DNA of 46,243 nt from contig NZ_JAHDGE010000024.1 of NCBI RefSeq assembly GCF_020627745.1, positions 1 through 46,243 on the forward strand, read 5' to 3'. A program made the translations under genes and the position numbers. This document shows, in pieces, positions 25,828 through 35,049 of the stretch (the first letter of the stretch is position 1; each line of letters opens with the position of its first letter). Origin of the DNA: Pseudooctadecabacter sp. (GTDB lineage Bacteria; Pseudomonadota; Alphaproteobacteria; Rhodobacterales; Rhodobacteraceae). The notes under the pieces are model-generated. The model was not told the DNA's origin. It searched no databases and was given only the letters and a program-made list of their open reading frames with translations.

Positions 25828-27011
25828 GTGACGCGGCTGCGTGCCTTATATTCGGGATCATCCCACAGCCGGTTGTCCAACACATCCGCCAGAACATCGA
25901 CGGCGCCGCGCACGTCGGTCTCGTCGATATAAAGCGGCGTAAACCCGAACCGGATCAGGTTCGGCGCACGGAAATCGCCGATGACATCCCGCGCGATCAG
26001 GGCCTGCATCACGGCGTAACCTTCGGGGTGGGCAAACGACACCTGCGACCCGCGATCTGCGGCGTTGCGTGGTGAAAACAGCGTCAGCTCGGGGCATCGG
26101 GCCTCAACCAGTTCGATAAACAGATCCGTCAGTTCGATAGACGCCGCGCGCACGTCAGCCATGTCAACGCCGTCCCAGGCCTTCATCGCCTCTTCCAGAA
26201 CCGTCAGCTGCAAGACCGGCGGCGTGCCGACGCGCATCCGTTCGATCCCCATGGCGGGGCGATAATCCAGATCAAAGGCAAAGGGCGCATCATGGCCCAG
26301 CCAACCCGACAAAGCCGGTTGAATATCCCCGATCACATCAGGACGCACATAAATAAACGCCGGCGCGCCGGGCCCCCCGTTGAGGTATTTATACGTACAC
26401 CCCACCGCGAATTCACAATTCGAACCCTCCAGATCGACAGGCACCGCCCCGGCAGAATGGGCCAAATCCCAGATCATCACAGCCCCTGCCGCGTGCGCTG
26501 CTTTGGTAATCTGCTCCATGTCATGCATGCGCCCACTGCGGTAATCCACCTGTGTGATCATCACGGCCGCAACCTCATCCGTGATCGCGTCTGCCACGTC
26601 TTCAGGGGCAACCGTGCGCAACTCATGCCCTTGGCCCAACTGCGCAATCAGGCCCTGCGCCATGTAAAGATCGGACGGGAAATTGCCCGTATCCGACAAG
26701 ATCACCTTGCGGTCAGGCCGCATCTGAACCGCCGCCGACAGCGCCTGATAGACCTTCACCGACAGTGTGTCGCCCATCGTCACGCTGTCCTTGGCCGCGC
26801 CAATCAGACGCCCGACCAGATTGCCCACGCGCATCGGCTGGCCCATCCAGTCATCGACATTCCAGCCCTTGATCAGATGCGCGCCCCATTCATCACGCAC
26901 CATCCCCTCAAGCCGCGCAGGGGCGGCCTTAGGCAACGGACCCAGCGAATTCCCATCAAGGTAAATCATGCCGTCAGGCAGGTGAAACATCTCTTTGCGC
27001 AGCACGGTCAT
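25824..27011 (-). CDS. kynU: Kynureninase
   Basis: PLP enzyme of tryptophan breakdown that cleaves kynurenine to anthranilate and alanine. 395 residues. Markers: YLDGNSLGPLP near the N-terminus, MGDTLSVKVYQ, WDLAHSAGAVPVDL with the PLP-binding Asp, and YKYLNGGPGAPAFIY with the Schiff-base Lys. ATG 27011 has AAGGAGG at a spacing of 6. The gene lies 32 nt after the demethylase gene on the same strand and may be co-transcribed with it. No other kyn gene is nearby. Confidence 0.95.
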   Translation of the reverse strand: MTVLRKEMFHLPDGMIYLDGNSLGPLPKAAPARLEGMVRDEWGAHLIKGWNVDDWMGQPMRVGNLVGRLIGAAKDSVTMGDTLSVKVYQALSAAVQMRPDRKVILSDTGNFPSDLYMAQGLIAQLGQGHELRTVAPEDVADAITDEVAAVMITQVDYRSGRMHDMEQITKAAHAAGAVMIWDLAHSAGAVPVDLEGSNCEFAVGCTYKYLNGGPGAPAFIYVRPDVIGDIQPALSGWLGHDAPFAFDLDYRPAMGIERMRVGTPPVLQLTVLEEAMKAWDGVDMADVRAASIELTDLFIELVEARCPELTLFSPRNAADRGSQVSFAHPEGYAVMQALIARDVIGDFRAPNLIRFGFTPLYIDETDVRGAVDVLADVLDNRLWDDPEYKARSRVT

Positions 27012-27043
27012 CGGCGGCCTCCTTGGTTGCGCCTCTGCCTAGC

Positions 27044-29476
27044 CTAACTGCGCATGCGCGCATAGTCGGGATCGTAAACGCCCATCGGGACAACCGTGGC
27101 GGGGACACGGTGGCCCAGAACGTCAACCTCGAACGCAGTGCCGAGGCTGGCAAAGTCTGGTTTCACAAACGCATAGGCGAGGTTTCTACCCACGCGGTAC
27201 CCCCAGTCGCCCGACGTGACCGTCCCCACAACGCGGTCCCCGTCCATCACCGACGCACCGCCATGGGCCGCAGCATCGGTGCTGTCCAGATCAAGGCACA
27301 CAAGCTGCGCTGTCTTGCCTGCCGCCACGCGGGCCTCAAGCGCGGGTTTTCCAACGAAATCCTTGTCCAATCTCACGAACCGATCAAGGCCGGTTTCAAA
27401 CGGGTCAAATTCGGTCATCAGGTCCGCCTTCCAATGAAGGAACCCCTTTTCCATCCGCATGGAATCAACCGCCTTGGCCCCGAACATCCGCATGCCATGG
27501 GCCACCCCCGCCGCGCGCAAGGCTTTATAGGCGCTGTACAAATTGGCGTTGGGTACGTGGATTTCATAGGCGAGTTCACCCGAAAAACTGACCCCCAAAA
27601 CCGTCGCGGGGGCAAAGCCCACGAAACATTCCCGCACGCTGAGCCATGGGAACGCCTCACGCGACCAATCGGCGCGGCTCACCGCCTGCATGACGTCCCG
27701 CGCCTTGGGGCCCGCAACCACCAAGATGGTCTGGTCATTGGTCAGCGACCGGATCTGTACGTCCTCATCCGCGCGCAGATGCGATTGCAGCCAGTCCATG
27801 TCGTGGAATTCCGCCGCCGCCGCAGACCCGTACCACGTCCGCGCAGGGCCACGATCTGATGCGGGCAAATTGGCAACCGTCGCTTCCCCCTTGATGCACC
27901 CGTGATGGTTCAGCAAATACCCCAAACCCACGCGCCCGTCCTTTTGCGTAACACGTCCGCAGAACATGCGGTCAAGGAAGCTGTGACGGTCCGCACCCGT
28001 AAGTTCAAACCGGTTGAACCCGTTGACTTCCGCGATGCCAACGGCATTTTGCACGGCGGCGACCTCCTCCCCCACCACGTCAAACGCCTCGTCGAATTTG
28101 AACGACGGCGTCACGTGAAAATCGGGGGATGGCTTCATAAACTCGACCCGTTCCCAGCCGTTGACGACCGTAAATTCCGCGCCCTCGGCGGCCAGAACCG
28201 GTGTCAAAGGCGTGGTCTTGGCGTCCCGTCCGGCGGGGCGGTGTTCGTTGGGAAAGTGAAAGCGGAATTCGTTTTGGTAATCCTCAATCGCCTTCAGCGC
28301 TGTCAGTTCGACATTGGTGTGGCCCGTGAACCGGCGCGGGTCGATGACCCAAGTGTCATAACACGCCTCACCATGGACAATCTGTTGCGCCAAAAGCCAG
28401 CCGTGCCCGCCGCCTTCGCCCAGACCCGCCCGCAGACCAATGATGCAGAATGCATTGCGCTTGCCCGGGATCGGCCCAACCAAAGGCGCGCCGTCGATGG
28501 TGTAGGTGATCGGGCCGTTCACCACATTCTTGATGCCGACCTCCATCAAAGCAGGCATCCGTTCAAATGCGCCTTCAAGGACATCCGTAATCCGGTCCAG
28601 ATCGTCGGGGCACAGGTCATTCGTAAACTTCGGATCAATCCCGTCCATGCCCCACGTCCGGCAGTCCTGTTCGTAGAACCCCAGCAGCAGACCCTGCTTT
28701 TCCTGACGGCAATAATAGTCCGAAATCGGACAGCGCAGCAGCGGCATCCGGTGGCCAGCCTCGACGATGCCGGGGATGTCTTCGGTCACAAAGTACTGGT
28801 GTTCCATGGACATCACGGGGTGATGGACGCCCATCATCGCGCCCACTTCGTTGACGCGGTATCCGCAGGCGTTCACGACAACTTCGCAGGCAATATCGCC
28901 CTTGGATGTATGCACAATCCAGCTGTCGTCCTTCAGCTGTGTCAGGCCCGTGACCTCCGTCTGGCGATACACTTCTGCGCCCGCCTTGCGTGCGCGGCGG
29001 GCCAGCGCCTGACACAGGGACGCGGGATCAATATCCCCGTCGTTGCCATCCCACAGACCACCCAACAGGTTTTCGGTCGAAATCAGCGGGTGCCGCCGCG
29101 CGCATTCTTCGGCGTCGATCACCTCAAACTCCACACCCATGCCCCGCGCCATTGAGGCAAAATGCCGATAGCCTTCCATCTGCGCCTCGGTGTTGGCCAG
29201 CCGGATGCCACCGTCGCCGTGGTTGTATTGCACCGGATAATCGGGGTCGTCGCGCAGGTCTTGGTAGAGGTTGATCGAATGGGTCTTAAGCCCGACCATC
29301 GTCTGGTTCATTCCAAAGTTCGTGACCTGCGCGGCCGAATGCCATGTGGTGCCGCTGGTCAGTTCGTCCCGTTCGACCAGCACCACATCTGTCCATCCCT
29401 CTTGGGTCAGGTGGTAGAGGGTCGAACACCCGGCGATACCACCTCCGATGACGACGGCTCTGGTCTGGGTTTTCAC
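27044..29476 (-). CDS. Dimethylglycine/sarcosine dehydrogenase-like flavoprotein with GcvT domain
   Basis: Predicted to oxidise an N-methyl group of an amine and pass the one-carbon unit to tetrahydrofolate. 810 residues from GTG 29476, preceded by AAAGGA at a spacing of 6; a longer frame from 29515 lacks this site. Domains: FAD-binding DAO domain (VVIGGGIAGCSTLYHL; SGTTWHSAAQ with the His that carries covalent FAD in dimethylglycine dehydrogenase), FAO middle domain to about 430, then GCV_T and GCV_T_C (GVSFSGELAYEIHV to the end). Dimethylglycine, sarcosine or another methylated amine are all possible substrates. Confidence 0.9.
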   Translation of the reverse strand: MKTQTRAVVIGGGIAGCSTLYHLTQEGWTDVVLVERDELTSGTTWHSAAQVTNFGMNQTMVGLKTHSINLYQDLRDDPDYPVQYNHGDGGIRLANTEAQMEGYRHFASMARGMGVEFEVIDAEECARRHPLISTENLLGGLWDGNDGDIDPASLCQALARRARKAGAEVYRQTEVTGLTQLKDDSWIVHTSKGDIACEVVVNACGYRVNEVGAMMGVHHPVMSMEHQYFVTEDIPGIVEAGHRMPLLRCPISDYYCRQEKQGLLLGFYEQDCRTWGMDGIDPKFTNDLCPDDLDRITDVLEGAFERMPALMEVGIKNVVNGPITYTIDGAPLVGPIPGKRNAFCIIGLRAGLGEGGGHGWLLAQQIVHGEACYDTWVIDPRRFTGHTNVELTALKAIEDYQNEFRFHFPNEHRPAGRDAKTTPLTPVLAAEGAEFTVVNGWERVEFMKPSPDFHVTPSFKFDEAFDVVGEEVAAVQNAVGIAEVNGFNRFELTGADRHSFLDRMFCGRVTQKDGRVGLGYLLNHHGCIKGEATVANLPASDRGPARTWYGSAAAAEFHDMDWLQSHLRADEDVQIRSLTNDQTILVVAGPKARDVMQAVSRADWSREAFPWLSVRECFVGFAPATVLGVSFSGELAYEIHVPNANLYSAYKALRAAGVAHGMRMFGAKAVDSMRMEKGFLHWKADLMTEFDPFETGLDRFVRLDKDFVGKPALEARVAAGKTAQLVCLDLDSTDAAAHGGASVMDGDRVVGTVTSGDWGYRVGRNLAYAFVKPDFASLGTAFEVDVLGHRVPATVVPMGVYDPDYARMRS

Positions 29477-29568
29477 GGCGCATCCTTTCGACAACAAGAC
29501 GCGCAACCGGAACAAATTTCAGGGCACGGATCAATCCCGCGCAGGCAGCAGAAATCTATCATTCGAAT

Positions 29569-30519
29569 TTACCGAAGGATTTGCAATCCGCCGTCCAGAA
29601 AAGGCACCCTGGTATCGGCGTCCCTGACAATCCGGTCCGTAAGGCATCCGCGCATGTCCTCAGCCATTTGCGCTGGAAGTTCGCCCAGCGCACCGGCCCG
29701 CGTGTGCAACGCCAGCACCCTTGCAAAGGCAGGCACCGGCAGCGCATGGGCCCGCACAAGGTCACCGGCAAGGGGCGTGCCAAAAAACGCCAGCGCCGTC
29801 GTAATCGCCCATCCGCCCAGTTCGGCGGTCATCGCGAACAACGCCTGATTTGTGGAAAATTCGAACCCGCGCACAGGGACAACGCCCGACCGGCGCAACT
29901 GCGCCTCGATCTGTCGCCCAATCTGAAGGTCGCCCGAATACCGCACAAAGGGTCGCGACAAAATCGCATCGGCAGCCAGATCAGGGGCCGTTACAAGAAT
30001 GAACGGGTCACGCAAAATCGGGTGCTGATCCACCCAGTCGGCCTGTGCAACCGTGTCGACAGCCATCATCACATCAACAGCCCGACTGGACAGCGCATCG
30101 TGATTTTCATGGCTGGCCCCGCTGGACAACGTGACCGAAATATTCGGAAACCTGACCTTGAGGCGTAACAGCCATGGGGCCGAAACCGTGGCGTCCAGTT
30201 CTTCAATGGACGCAACACGGACCGTCATCGGGGGTGCCTGATCTGCCATCACCAGCTGCGCCTTGGCTGCAGAAACATCATCAAGAAGCGCTTTGGCCGC
30301 AGGCAGAAAAACCTCTCCCGCGCGGGTCAGTCGAAAGTGTCGCGCCGACCGTTCGATCAGCTTTGCCCCGAGTGCTGCTTCGAGGGTCGACAGTTGCTGG
30401 GACACCGAACTGGGCGCCATGCCCATCCTGTGGGCCGCGCGCGTCACAGACGCAGCCTCAACCGCTGCCACGAAAACCTGTGCCGCGCGAAAGGTGAATG
30501 GGGGGTCTGGATTGTCCAT
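29569..30519 (-). CDS. LysR-family transcriptional regulator
   Basis: 316 residues from ATG 30519 (MDNPDPPFTFRAAQVFVAAV); an in-frame extension to 30660 would run into the divergent MttB-like gene and is rejected. The N-terminal winged HTH is clear (AASVTRAAHRMGMAPSSVSQ, then LERSARHF-type wing), followed by a LysR substrate-binding domain. It sits between the leftward demethylase/kynureninase pair and the rightward MttB-like gene, so it may control either. The inducer is unknown. Confidence 0.88.
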   Translation of the reverse strand: MDNPDPPFTFRAAQVFVAAVEAASVTRAAHRMGMAPSSVSQQLSTLEAALGAKLIERSARHFRLTRAGEVFLPAAKALLDDVSAAKAQLVMADQAPPMTVRVASIEELDATVSAPWLLRLKVRFPNISVTLSSGASHENHDALSSRAVDVMMAVDTVAQADWVDQHPILRDPFILVTAPDLAADAILSRPFVRYSGDLQIGRQIEAQLRRSGVVPVRGFEFSTNQALFAMTAELGGWAITTALAFFGTPLAGDLVRAHALPVPAFARVLALHTRAGALGELPAQMAEDMRGCLTDRIVRDADTRVPFLDGGLQILR

Positions 30520-30598
30520 ATCAAAATCATGTTTTCGGTTTTTCCGTACCCTGTCCAGCCCTCTTGCGTGAATCTGCGTCACAGCAGACCTTTGACGC

Positions 30599-32113
30599 AT
30601 GTCCAGACGTTCCGGCCGCAAGGCCCGCCACGCCACCGCCGCAGCACCCCCCGCAATCAATCCGGCGCCGCCGGGTCAGGCGGGCGGCCAGTACCGCCCG
30701 TTGCGCGACGACGAATGCGACGCGATTTACGAGACAGCGATCCGACTTCTGTCCGATCTTGGCATGGGGGAAGTCCCCCGCAGACTTCGCACCGATCTGA
30801 TCCGCGCTGGATGCACCCCGCTTGACAACAATCGCCTTTCCATCCCGCGTGCCCTTGTGGAAGACGTAATCGACCGTGCGCCCAAAACCTTCCCGCTTCA
30901 TGCGCGGGACCCGAACCGCACCATCGAAGTCGGCGGCGACAAGGTCTATTTCGGCACAGGCGGGGCCGCCGTAAACACGCTGGACCGCGACACCGGCCTT
31001 TACCGCCCCTCGACCCTGGCCGACTTGCACGATTTTACCCGTTTGCAAGACGCTTTAGACAACGTCGCTTGGTTCACCCGCTGTTGCATCGCAGGCGACA
31101 TGGACAGCGAATGGGCGCTTGATGTGAACACAGCCTATGCCTTGATGGCCAACACGACCAAACATGTGGCCACCGCATTCACGCTGGCAGAACACGTGGC
31201 CCCCTTGGTCGACCTGTTTAACATGGCCTCGGATGGTCAATTCGCCAAAACACCCTTCGTAAAGGCGCATATCTCGCCGGTCATCAGCCCCATGCGGTTC
31301 GGGGCGGATGCGGTGGATGTGACCTACGAATGCCTTGCCCACAACATCCCGGTGTCCTGCATCACGGCCGCACAGGCAGGGGCCACGGCACCTGCAACGC
31401 TTGCGGGATTTCTGGCCATGTCGCTGGCCGAAACGCTGGCCTCGCTCGTCATGGTCAATGTCATCAAACCGGGCCACCCGATGATCTTTTCCAACTGGCC
31501 ACTGGTCATCGACCTGCGCACGGGCGCTTTTGCGGGCGGCGGCGGGGAGACGACGGTCCTGAACGCGGCCTCCGCCCAGATCATCAACAGGCTGGGCCTG
31601 CCGTCAGGGGTCGCGGCATCCATGACCGACGCCAAGGCGATTGATGCCCAATACGGGGTGGAAAAGGCGATGACATCGCTGGCCGCAGCCTTGGCAGGTG
31701 GCAACTTGATTTACGAAAGTTCCGGCATGACGGCGTCCCTGCTTGGCGCGTCCTTCGAAGCCTTCGTGCTGGATGACGAGATGCACGCCCAAACCTACCG
31801 CACCCTGCGCGGGGTCGAGGTTTCCGAAGACACCCTTGGCTATGATGCTATCCGCGACGCAATTCTGGGCGACGGCCATTTTCTGGGGTCGGATCACACG
31901 TTTCAGGCCATGACACGGGACTACCACTACCCGACATTGGCCGACCGCGACCAACCGCGCACCTGGGCCGAAAACGGCGCAATGACGGCTTACGATCGGG
32001 CAAAGGCAAGGGTCGATGACATCCTGTCAAACCATAACCCCCGGTATCTATCCGCCAAACAGGACGCAAAAATCCGCGCAGCCTTTGACATCCGGCATCC
32101 CCCGCGCACTTGA
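30599..32113 (+). CDS. MttB-superfamily (trimethylamine methyltransferase family) protein, non-pyrrolysine
   Basis: 504 residues. The N-terminal RRSGRKARHA patch and YRPLRDDECDAIYETAIRLL match the aerobic members of the family, and the TIM-barrel segments VYFGTGGAAVNTLDRDTG, GHPMIFSNWP and GAFAGGGGETTVLNAAS are typical. No in-frame UAG is present, so this is the non-pyrrolysine type. Characterised relatives demethylate glycine betaine or other quaternary amines onto a corrinoid protein; no corrinoid protein gene is nearby, so the acceptor is unclear. It is divergent from the LysR gene across 79 nt. Confidence 0.88.
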   Translation: MSRRSGRKARHATAAAPPAINPAPPGQAGGQYRPLRDDECDAIYETAIRLLSDLGMGEVPRRLRTDLIRAGCTPLDNNRLSIPRALVEDVIDRAPKTFPLHARDPNRTIEVGGDKVYFGTGGAAVNTLDRDTGLYRPSTLADLHDFTRLQDALDNVAWFTRCCIAGDMDSEWALDVNTAYALMANTTKHVATAFTLAEHVAPLVDLFNMASDGQFAKTPFVKAHISPVISPMRFGADAVDVTYECLAHNIPVSCITAAQAGATAPATLAGFLAMSLAETLASLVMVNVIKPGHPMIFSNWPLVIDLRTGAFAGGGGETTVLNAASAQIINRLGLPSGVAASMTDAKAIDAQYGVEKAMTSLAAALAGGNLIYESSGMTASLLGASFEAFVLDDEMHAQTYRTLRGVEVSEDTLGYDAIRDAILGDGHFLGSDHTFQAMTRDYHYPTLADRDQPRTWAENGAMTAYDRAKARVDDILSNHNPRYLSAKQDAKIRAAFDIRHPPRT

Positions 32114-32168
32114 CCCGGCGCGCGCATAGCCCCAACGTGCCGCAGACCCATCAAAAGGCGGCCCGACC

Positions 32169-33170
32169 ATGACCAAACTTCATTCAAAAATCGTTCTCAC
32201 AGGGGCTTTGGGAAATCTGGGCATGGAATTGCGCGAAACCCTCGCCAGCCGCGCCGACACCCTCGTTTCCGTGGACGTGAAAGACCCGCCGGACAGGCTG
32301 CTGGACAATGAAACCTACATCAAGGCCGATTGCGCGGTTTTTGATGAAGTCCTTCCCCTGATGGAGGGCGCGGATATGGCCGTTCACTTCGCATCCATCG
32401 CCGACGAGCGCCCGTTCGAGGACCTTCTGGGGCCAAATTACCTAAGTTCATACAATGTCTGGGAAGCAGGATATCGCCATGGCGTGAAACGGGTCATCTA
32501 TGCGTCCTCGGTCCATGCCGTCGGGATGGTTGAAACGGCAGCCGGTGCTGGCGTGGACGCCGATCACGCGCCCGATACATTCTATGGCCTTGCAAAATGT
32601 TTTACCGAAGATCTGGGCAAACTTTACTGGACAAAGCGCGGCATGGAATCTGTGCATTTGCGGATCATGTCGTGCACCAAAGAACCGCAGAACGCCCGCG
32701 CGCTGCGCACATGGCTCAGCTTTGATGATCTGCGTCACCTGGTCGACCGATCCGTCACCGCCACCACCACAGGCTTTGCCGTCATCTACGGTGTGTCAAA
32801 CAACGACCGTGCCCCGGTGAACAACGACAAGGCCGCGTTTTTGGGATACAAACCGAAAGACAACGCCGAAGATTGGGCAGACGCCCTTCTGGCCTCCGCC
32901 CCGCCTGCAGATGCATCAGACCGTGCGCAAATGTGCCTTGGGGGGCCATTTGCCACAGTTCCATTGGGCGAAAGCGGCGTCGCGGGCATCAAGGCCATGT
33001 CTGCAACTTCATCCGAGGATGACGGGGCGCAAACGGACGGAACCTCAACAGATGGGGCGTCAACGGATGAGGCGGAAACACAAGTCACGCCGGACATCGC
33101 ATCCGCCAAGTCACCCGGAGAGACGAACAAACTGCCGTCCTTTCTCACACGGAAAAGCATGAACGACTGA
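32169..33170 (+). CDS. NAD-dependent epimerase/dehydratase-type oxidoreductase (uronate dehydrogenase-like) with acidic tail
   Basis: 333 residues. An extended SDR fold: VLTGALGNLGMELRE (GxxGxxG-type NAD site), the catalytic Ser in VIYASSVHAVG, and FYGLAKCFTEDLG with the YxxxK pair. The pattern is close to uronate dehydrogenases, but a sugar epimerase is possible. The last ~60 residues are unusual: a Ser/Thr/Asp/Glu-rich stretch with near repeats (TDGTSTDGAS, TDEAE), then a basic end (FLTRKSMND). Encoded 55 nt after the MttB-like gene, possibly in the same transcript. Confidence 0.82.
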   Translation: MTKLHSKIVLTGALGNLGMELRETLASRADTLVSVDVKDPPDRLLDNETYIKADCAVFDEVLPLMEGADMAVHFASIADERPFEDLLGPNYLSSYNVWEAGYRHGVKRVIYASSVHAVGMVETAAGAGVDADHAPDTFYGLAKCFTEDLGKLYWTKRGMESVHLRIMSCTKEPQNARALRTWLSFDDLRHLVDRSVTATTTGFAVIYGVSNNDRAPVNNDKAAFLGYKPKDNAEDWADALLASAPPADASDRAQMCLGGPFATVPLGESGVAGIKAMSATSSEDDGAQTDGTSTDGASTDEAETQVTPDIASAKSPGETNKLPSFLTRKSMND

Positions 33171-33186
33171 TCCGGGCCCGTTACGC

Positions 33187-34116
33187 CTAGAACCGGATTT
33201 CAAAACGCGCGCCACGATCTGACGGCACAAGTCTGATGTCTGCCCCATGGGCATCCAGCATGCGTGCGACAATCGCCAGCCCCATGCCCGTGCCGCCGGT
33301 TTCGCGGCGTGTGGTGAAGAAGGGCTCGAAAATGCGGTCTCTGTTTCCGGGGGATACGCCATGGCCGTCATCCTCGATCCAAAGACGATCGTCGTAGCCC
33401 ACCCTAATCCGCGTTGCACCATGCGCACGGGCATTGCCGGTCAGGTGATCCAGAACCAGCCGCAAGGTGGCCTCGGGCAACGGCACGCATCCATCTGTGA
33501 CAACCTCAAGACCATCTGCCACATCGGACAGCCGCACCATGCCCGCCGCGGCCGGTTCCTGTGCCCGCGCAAGGGCCCGTTGCGCGTCAAGAAGGTCGGT
33601 CATCCGACCGGAGGCAGCTTCGATCTTGGCCAAAAGGCGCGCGCGCTCTGCCGGCTCCAAGTCCGGTGAGGCAAGCAACTCCGCAGCCCCGCGGACCACT
33701 GTCAGCGGCGACTTCAGTTCATGGGTGACATGGTCGGCATATCCGCGCAACACGGCCTCGCGGCCGCGCAGGGCGCGTCCCATGTCCAGCACGGATTGAC
33801 CAAGGGCCTGCATGTCGGACGTGCCGTAATGCTCAAGCGGGTCGAGGGCATTTCCAGCACCCGTTCGCACGCCGGAGGCACGGTCCCGCAGGGTCTGCAT
33901 CGGTCGAAGCAAAATCCGCCACAGCATCCAGCCCAGAACAAATGTGGCCCCCAGCACACCGAACCCCGCAAGCCACACTGCTTCACGGTAGCCGATCACG
34001 GGCCACATATAGCGCACGACAAAGATGCCGATGATGGGCAGGGCCAGAACCACAGCCAGCGTGCCTGCCACCACCAGCCACAGCGGCGGACGCCATTTGA
34101 CGGCGATGCGGTTCAA
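33187..34116 (-). CDS. Two-component sensor histidine kinase
   Basis: Membrane sensor kinase of 309 residues. Two transmembrane helices (about 12-36 and 47-70) leave only a ~10-residue periplasmic loop, so it likely senses within the membrane or the cytoplasm. A HAMP-like linker follows, then the H box ADHVTHELKSPLTV with phospho-acceptor His132, N box LTGNARAHGAT, G1 DDGHGV and G2 GGTGMGLAIV. It overlaps the response regulator gene by 4 nt. The arrangement resembles CreBC-type systems, but the signal is unknown. Confidence 0.92.
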   Translation of the reverse strand: MNRIAVKWRPPLWLVVAGTLAVVLALPIIGIFVVRYMWPVIGYREAVWLAGFGVLGATFVLGWMLWRILLRPMQTLRDRASGVRTGAGNALDPLEHYGTSDMQALGQSVLDMGRALRGREAVLRGYADHVTHELKSPLTVVRGAAELLASPDLEPAERARLLAKIEAASGRMTDLLDAQRALARAQEPAAAGMVRLSDVADGLEVVTDGCVPLPEATLRLVLDHLTGNARAHGATRIRVGYDDRLWIEDDGHGVSPGNRDRIFEPFFTTRRETGGTGMGLAIVARMLDAHGADIRLVPSDRGARFEIRF

Positions 34117-34805
34117 CCGTCAGTTCCACGACACGGGCCCATGCGGATACCAATGCCGTGCATCGTTTCGACAGCATCGAAACACCCCGCCGCCGCCAGT
34201 TTGGCCCGCAGGTTTCGCAAATGGCTGTCCATGGTCCGGTCACTGACATGGACGTTGACCCCGTAAATCGCATCCACCAAGGCGGGCCGCGCATGGACCT
34301 GATCGGGGCGCGCCATCAGTTTGACAAGCAGGTCCATCTCACGCGCGGTCAGCGCGACAGCGGATCGGTTCACACGGCACAAATGCCGGTCGGGGTCGAC
34401 CTCCAGAACGCCGCGCCGCATCGGCTGGCCGGATGGTGCGGCCCCGCCCCGTCGCAAGATCGCCCGCACCCGCGCCACAAGTTCGCGAGGCGAAAACGGT
34501 TTGGCCAGATAATCGTCCGCGCCCATTTCAAGCCCGACAATGCGGTCGATTTCATCACCTCTTGCCGTCAGGAAAAGGACCGGAACATCCGTCGACACCC
34601 GCAATGTGCGGCAAACCTCAAGACCGTCCATCTCCGGCAGGCCGATGTCCAGCACGACCAGATCGGGCTTCACCTGCGTCACGGCTGCCAAGGCTGCGGC
34701 CCCGTCCGCGGCCTCTTCGGTCTGGAACCCGGCCTGCAGCAACGCGATACGCACCACATCGCGGATATCGGCATCATCATCAACGATCAGAACTGTATGG
34801 GTCAT
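34113..34805 (-). CDS. OmpR-family response regulator
   Basis: 230 residues. Receiver domain with acidic pair D10/D11, phospho-acceptor D53 (LVVLDIGLPEMDG), T80 (FLTARGDE) and K102 (DYLAKPFSP). The C-terminal winged-helix domain (LTAREMDLLVKLMARPDQVH, then NVHVSDRTMDSHLRNLRAKL) is of the OmpR/PhoB type. It is the first gene of the pair and is followed by the kinase gene. No target site is evident; it may regulate itself through the 244-nt gap to its right. Confidence 0.93.
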   Translation of the reverse strand: MTHTVLIVDDDADIRDVVRIALLQAGFQTEEAADGAAALAAVTQVKPDLVVLDIGLPEMDGLEVCRTLRVSTDVPVLFLTARGDEIDRIVGLEMGADDYLAKPFSPRELVARVRAILRRGGAAPSGQPMRRGVLEVDPDRHLCRVNRSAVALTAREMDLLVKLMARPDQVHARPALVDAIYGVNVHVSDRTMDSHLRNLRAKLAAAGCFDAVETMHGIGIRMGPCRGTDG

Positions 34806-34965
34806 CCGCGATCCTTTCGTTCGCCAAGCTTAGCCGCTTGCGGCGGAATGGGGAACGGCCGGACATCATGATCCAGCCACCAGCCATCCCAAAGAAGGCG
34901 CGGCGGAATGCGCGTCTGGCGGCGGGTGTCTTTTTGGGTCAAGGGCGGCCTCCGGTGCAGATGAC

Positions 34966-35040
34966 GGCCCGATCCGGTCGGGCCTGTCACCGGTGTGACG
35001 CAGCGCTTCGCAGACGGTCCTGCACATTTGTGCAGACCGT
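34966..35040. other. Cluster of hairpins between the response regulator gene and rpe
   Basis: Three inverted repeats lie in the 244-nt gap: GGCCCGA/TCGGGCC (34966-34984, 5-nt loop), GTCAC/GTGAC (34986-34999), and a bulged 11-bp stem (35014-35025 with 35030-35040, loop ATTT). The last begins 9 nt beyond the rpe stop on the minus strand and may terminate rpe, although no U-tract follows. The rest of the gap shows nothing I recognise. Confidence 0.45.
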
Positions 35041-35049
35041 GTGCAGGCG

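Noticed and set aside
27902..29155. Open frame of 417 codons on the plus strand opposite the GcvT-type flavoprotein gene
   Set aside because: Same shadow pattern; the minus-strand frame carries the FAD motif, GCV_T domains and a good ribosome binding site.
30599..32113. Possible pyrrolysine-containing trimethylamine methyltransferase
   Set aside because: The frame runs through without an in-frame UAG, so it is a non-pyrrolysine member of the superfamily.
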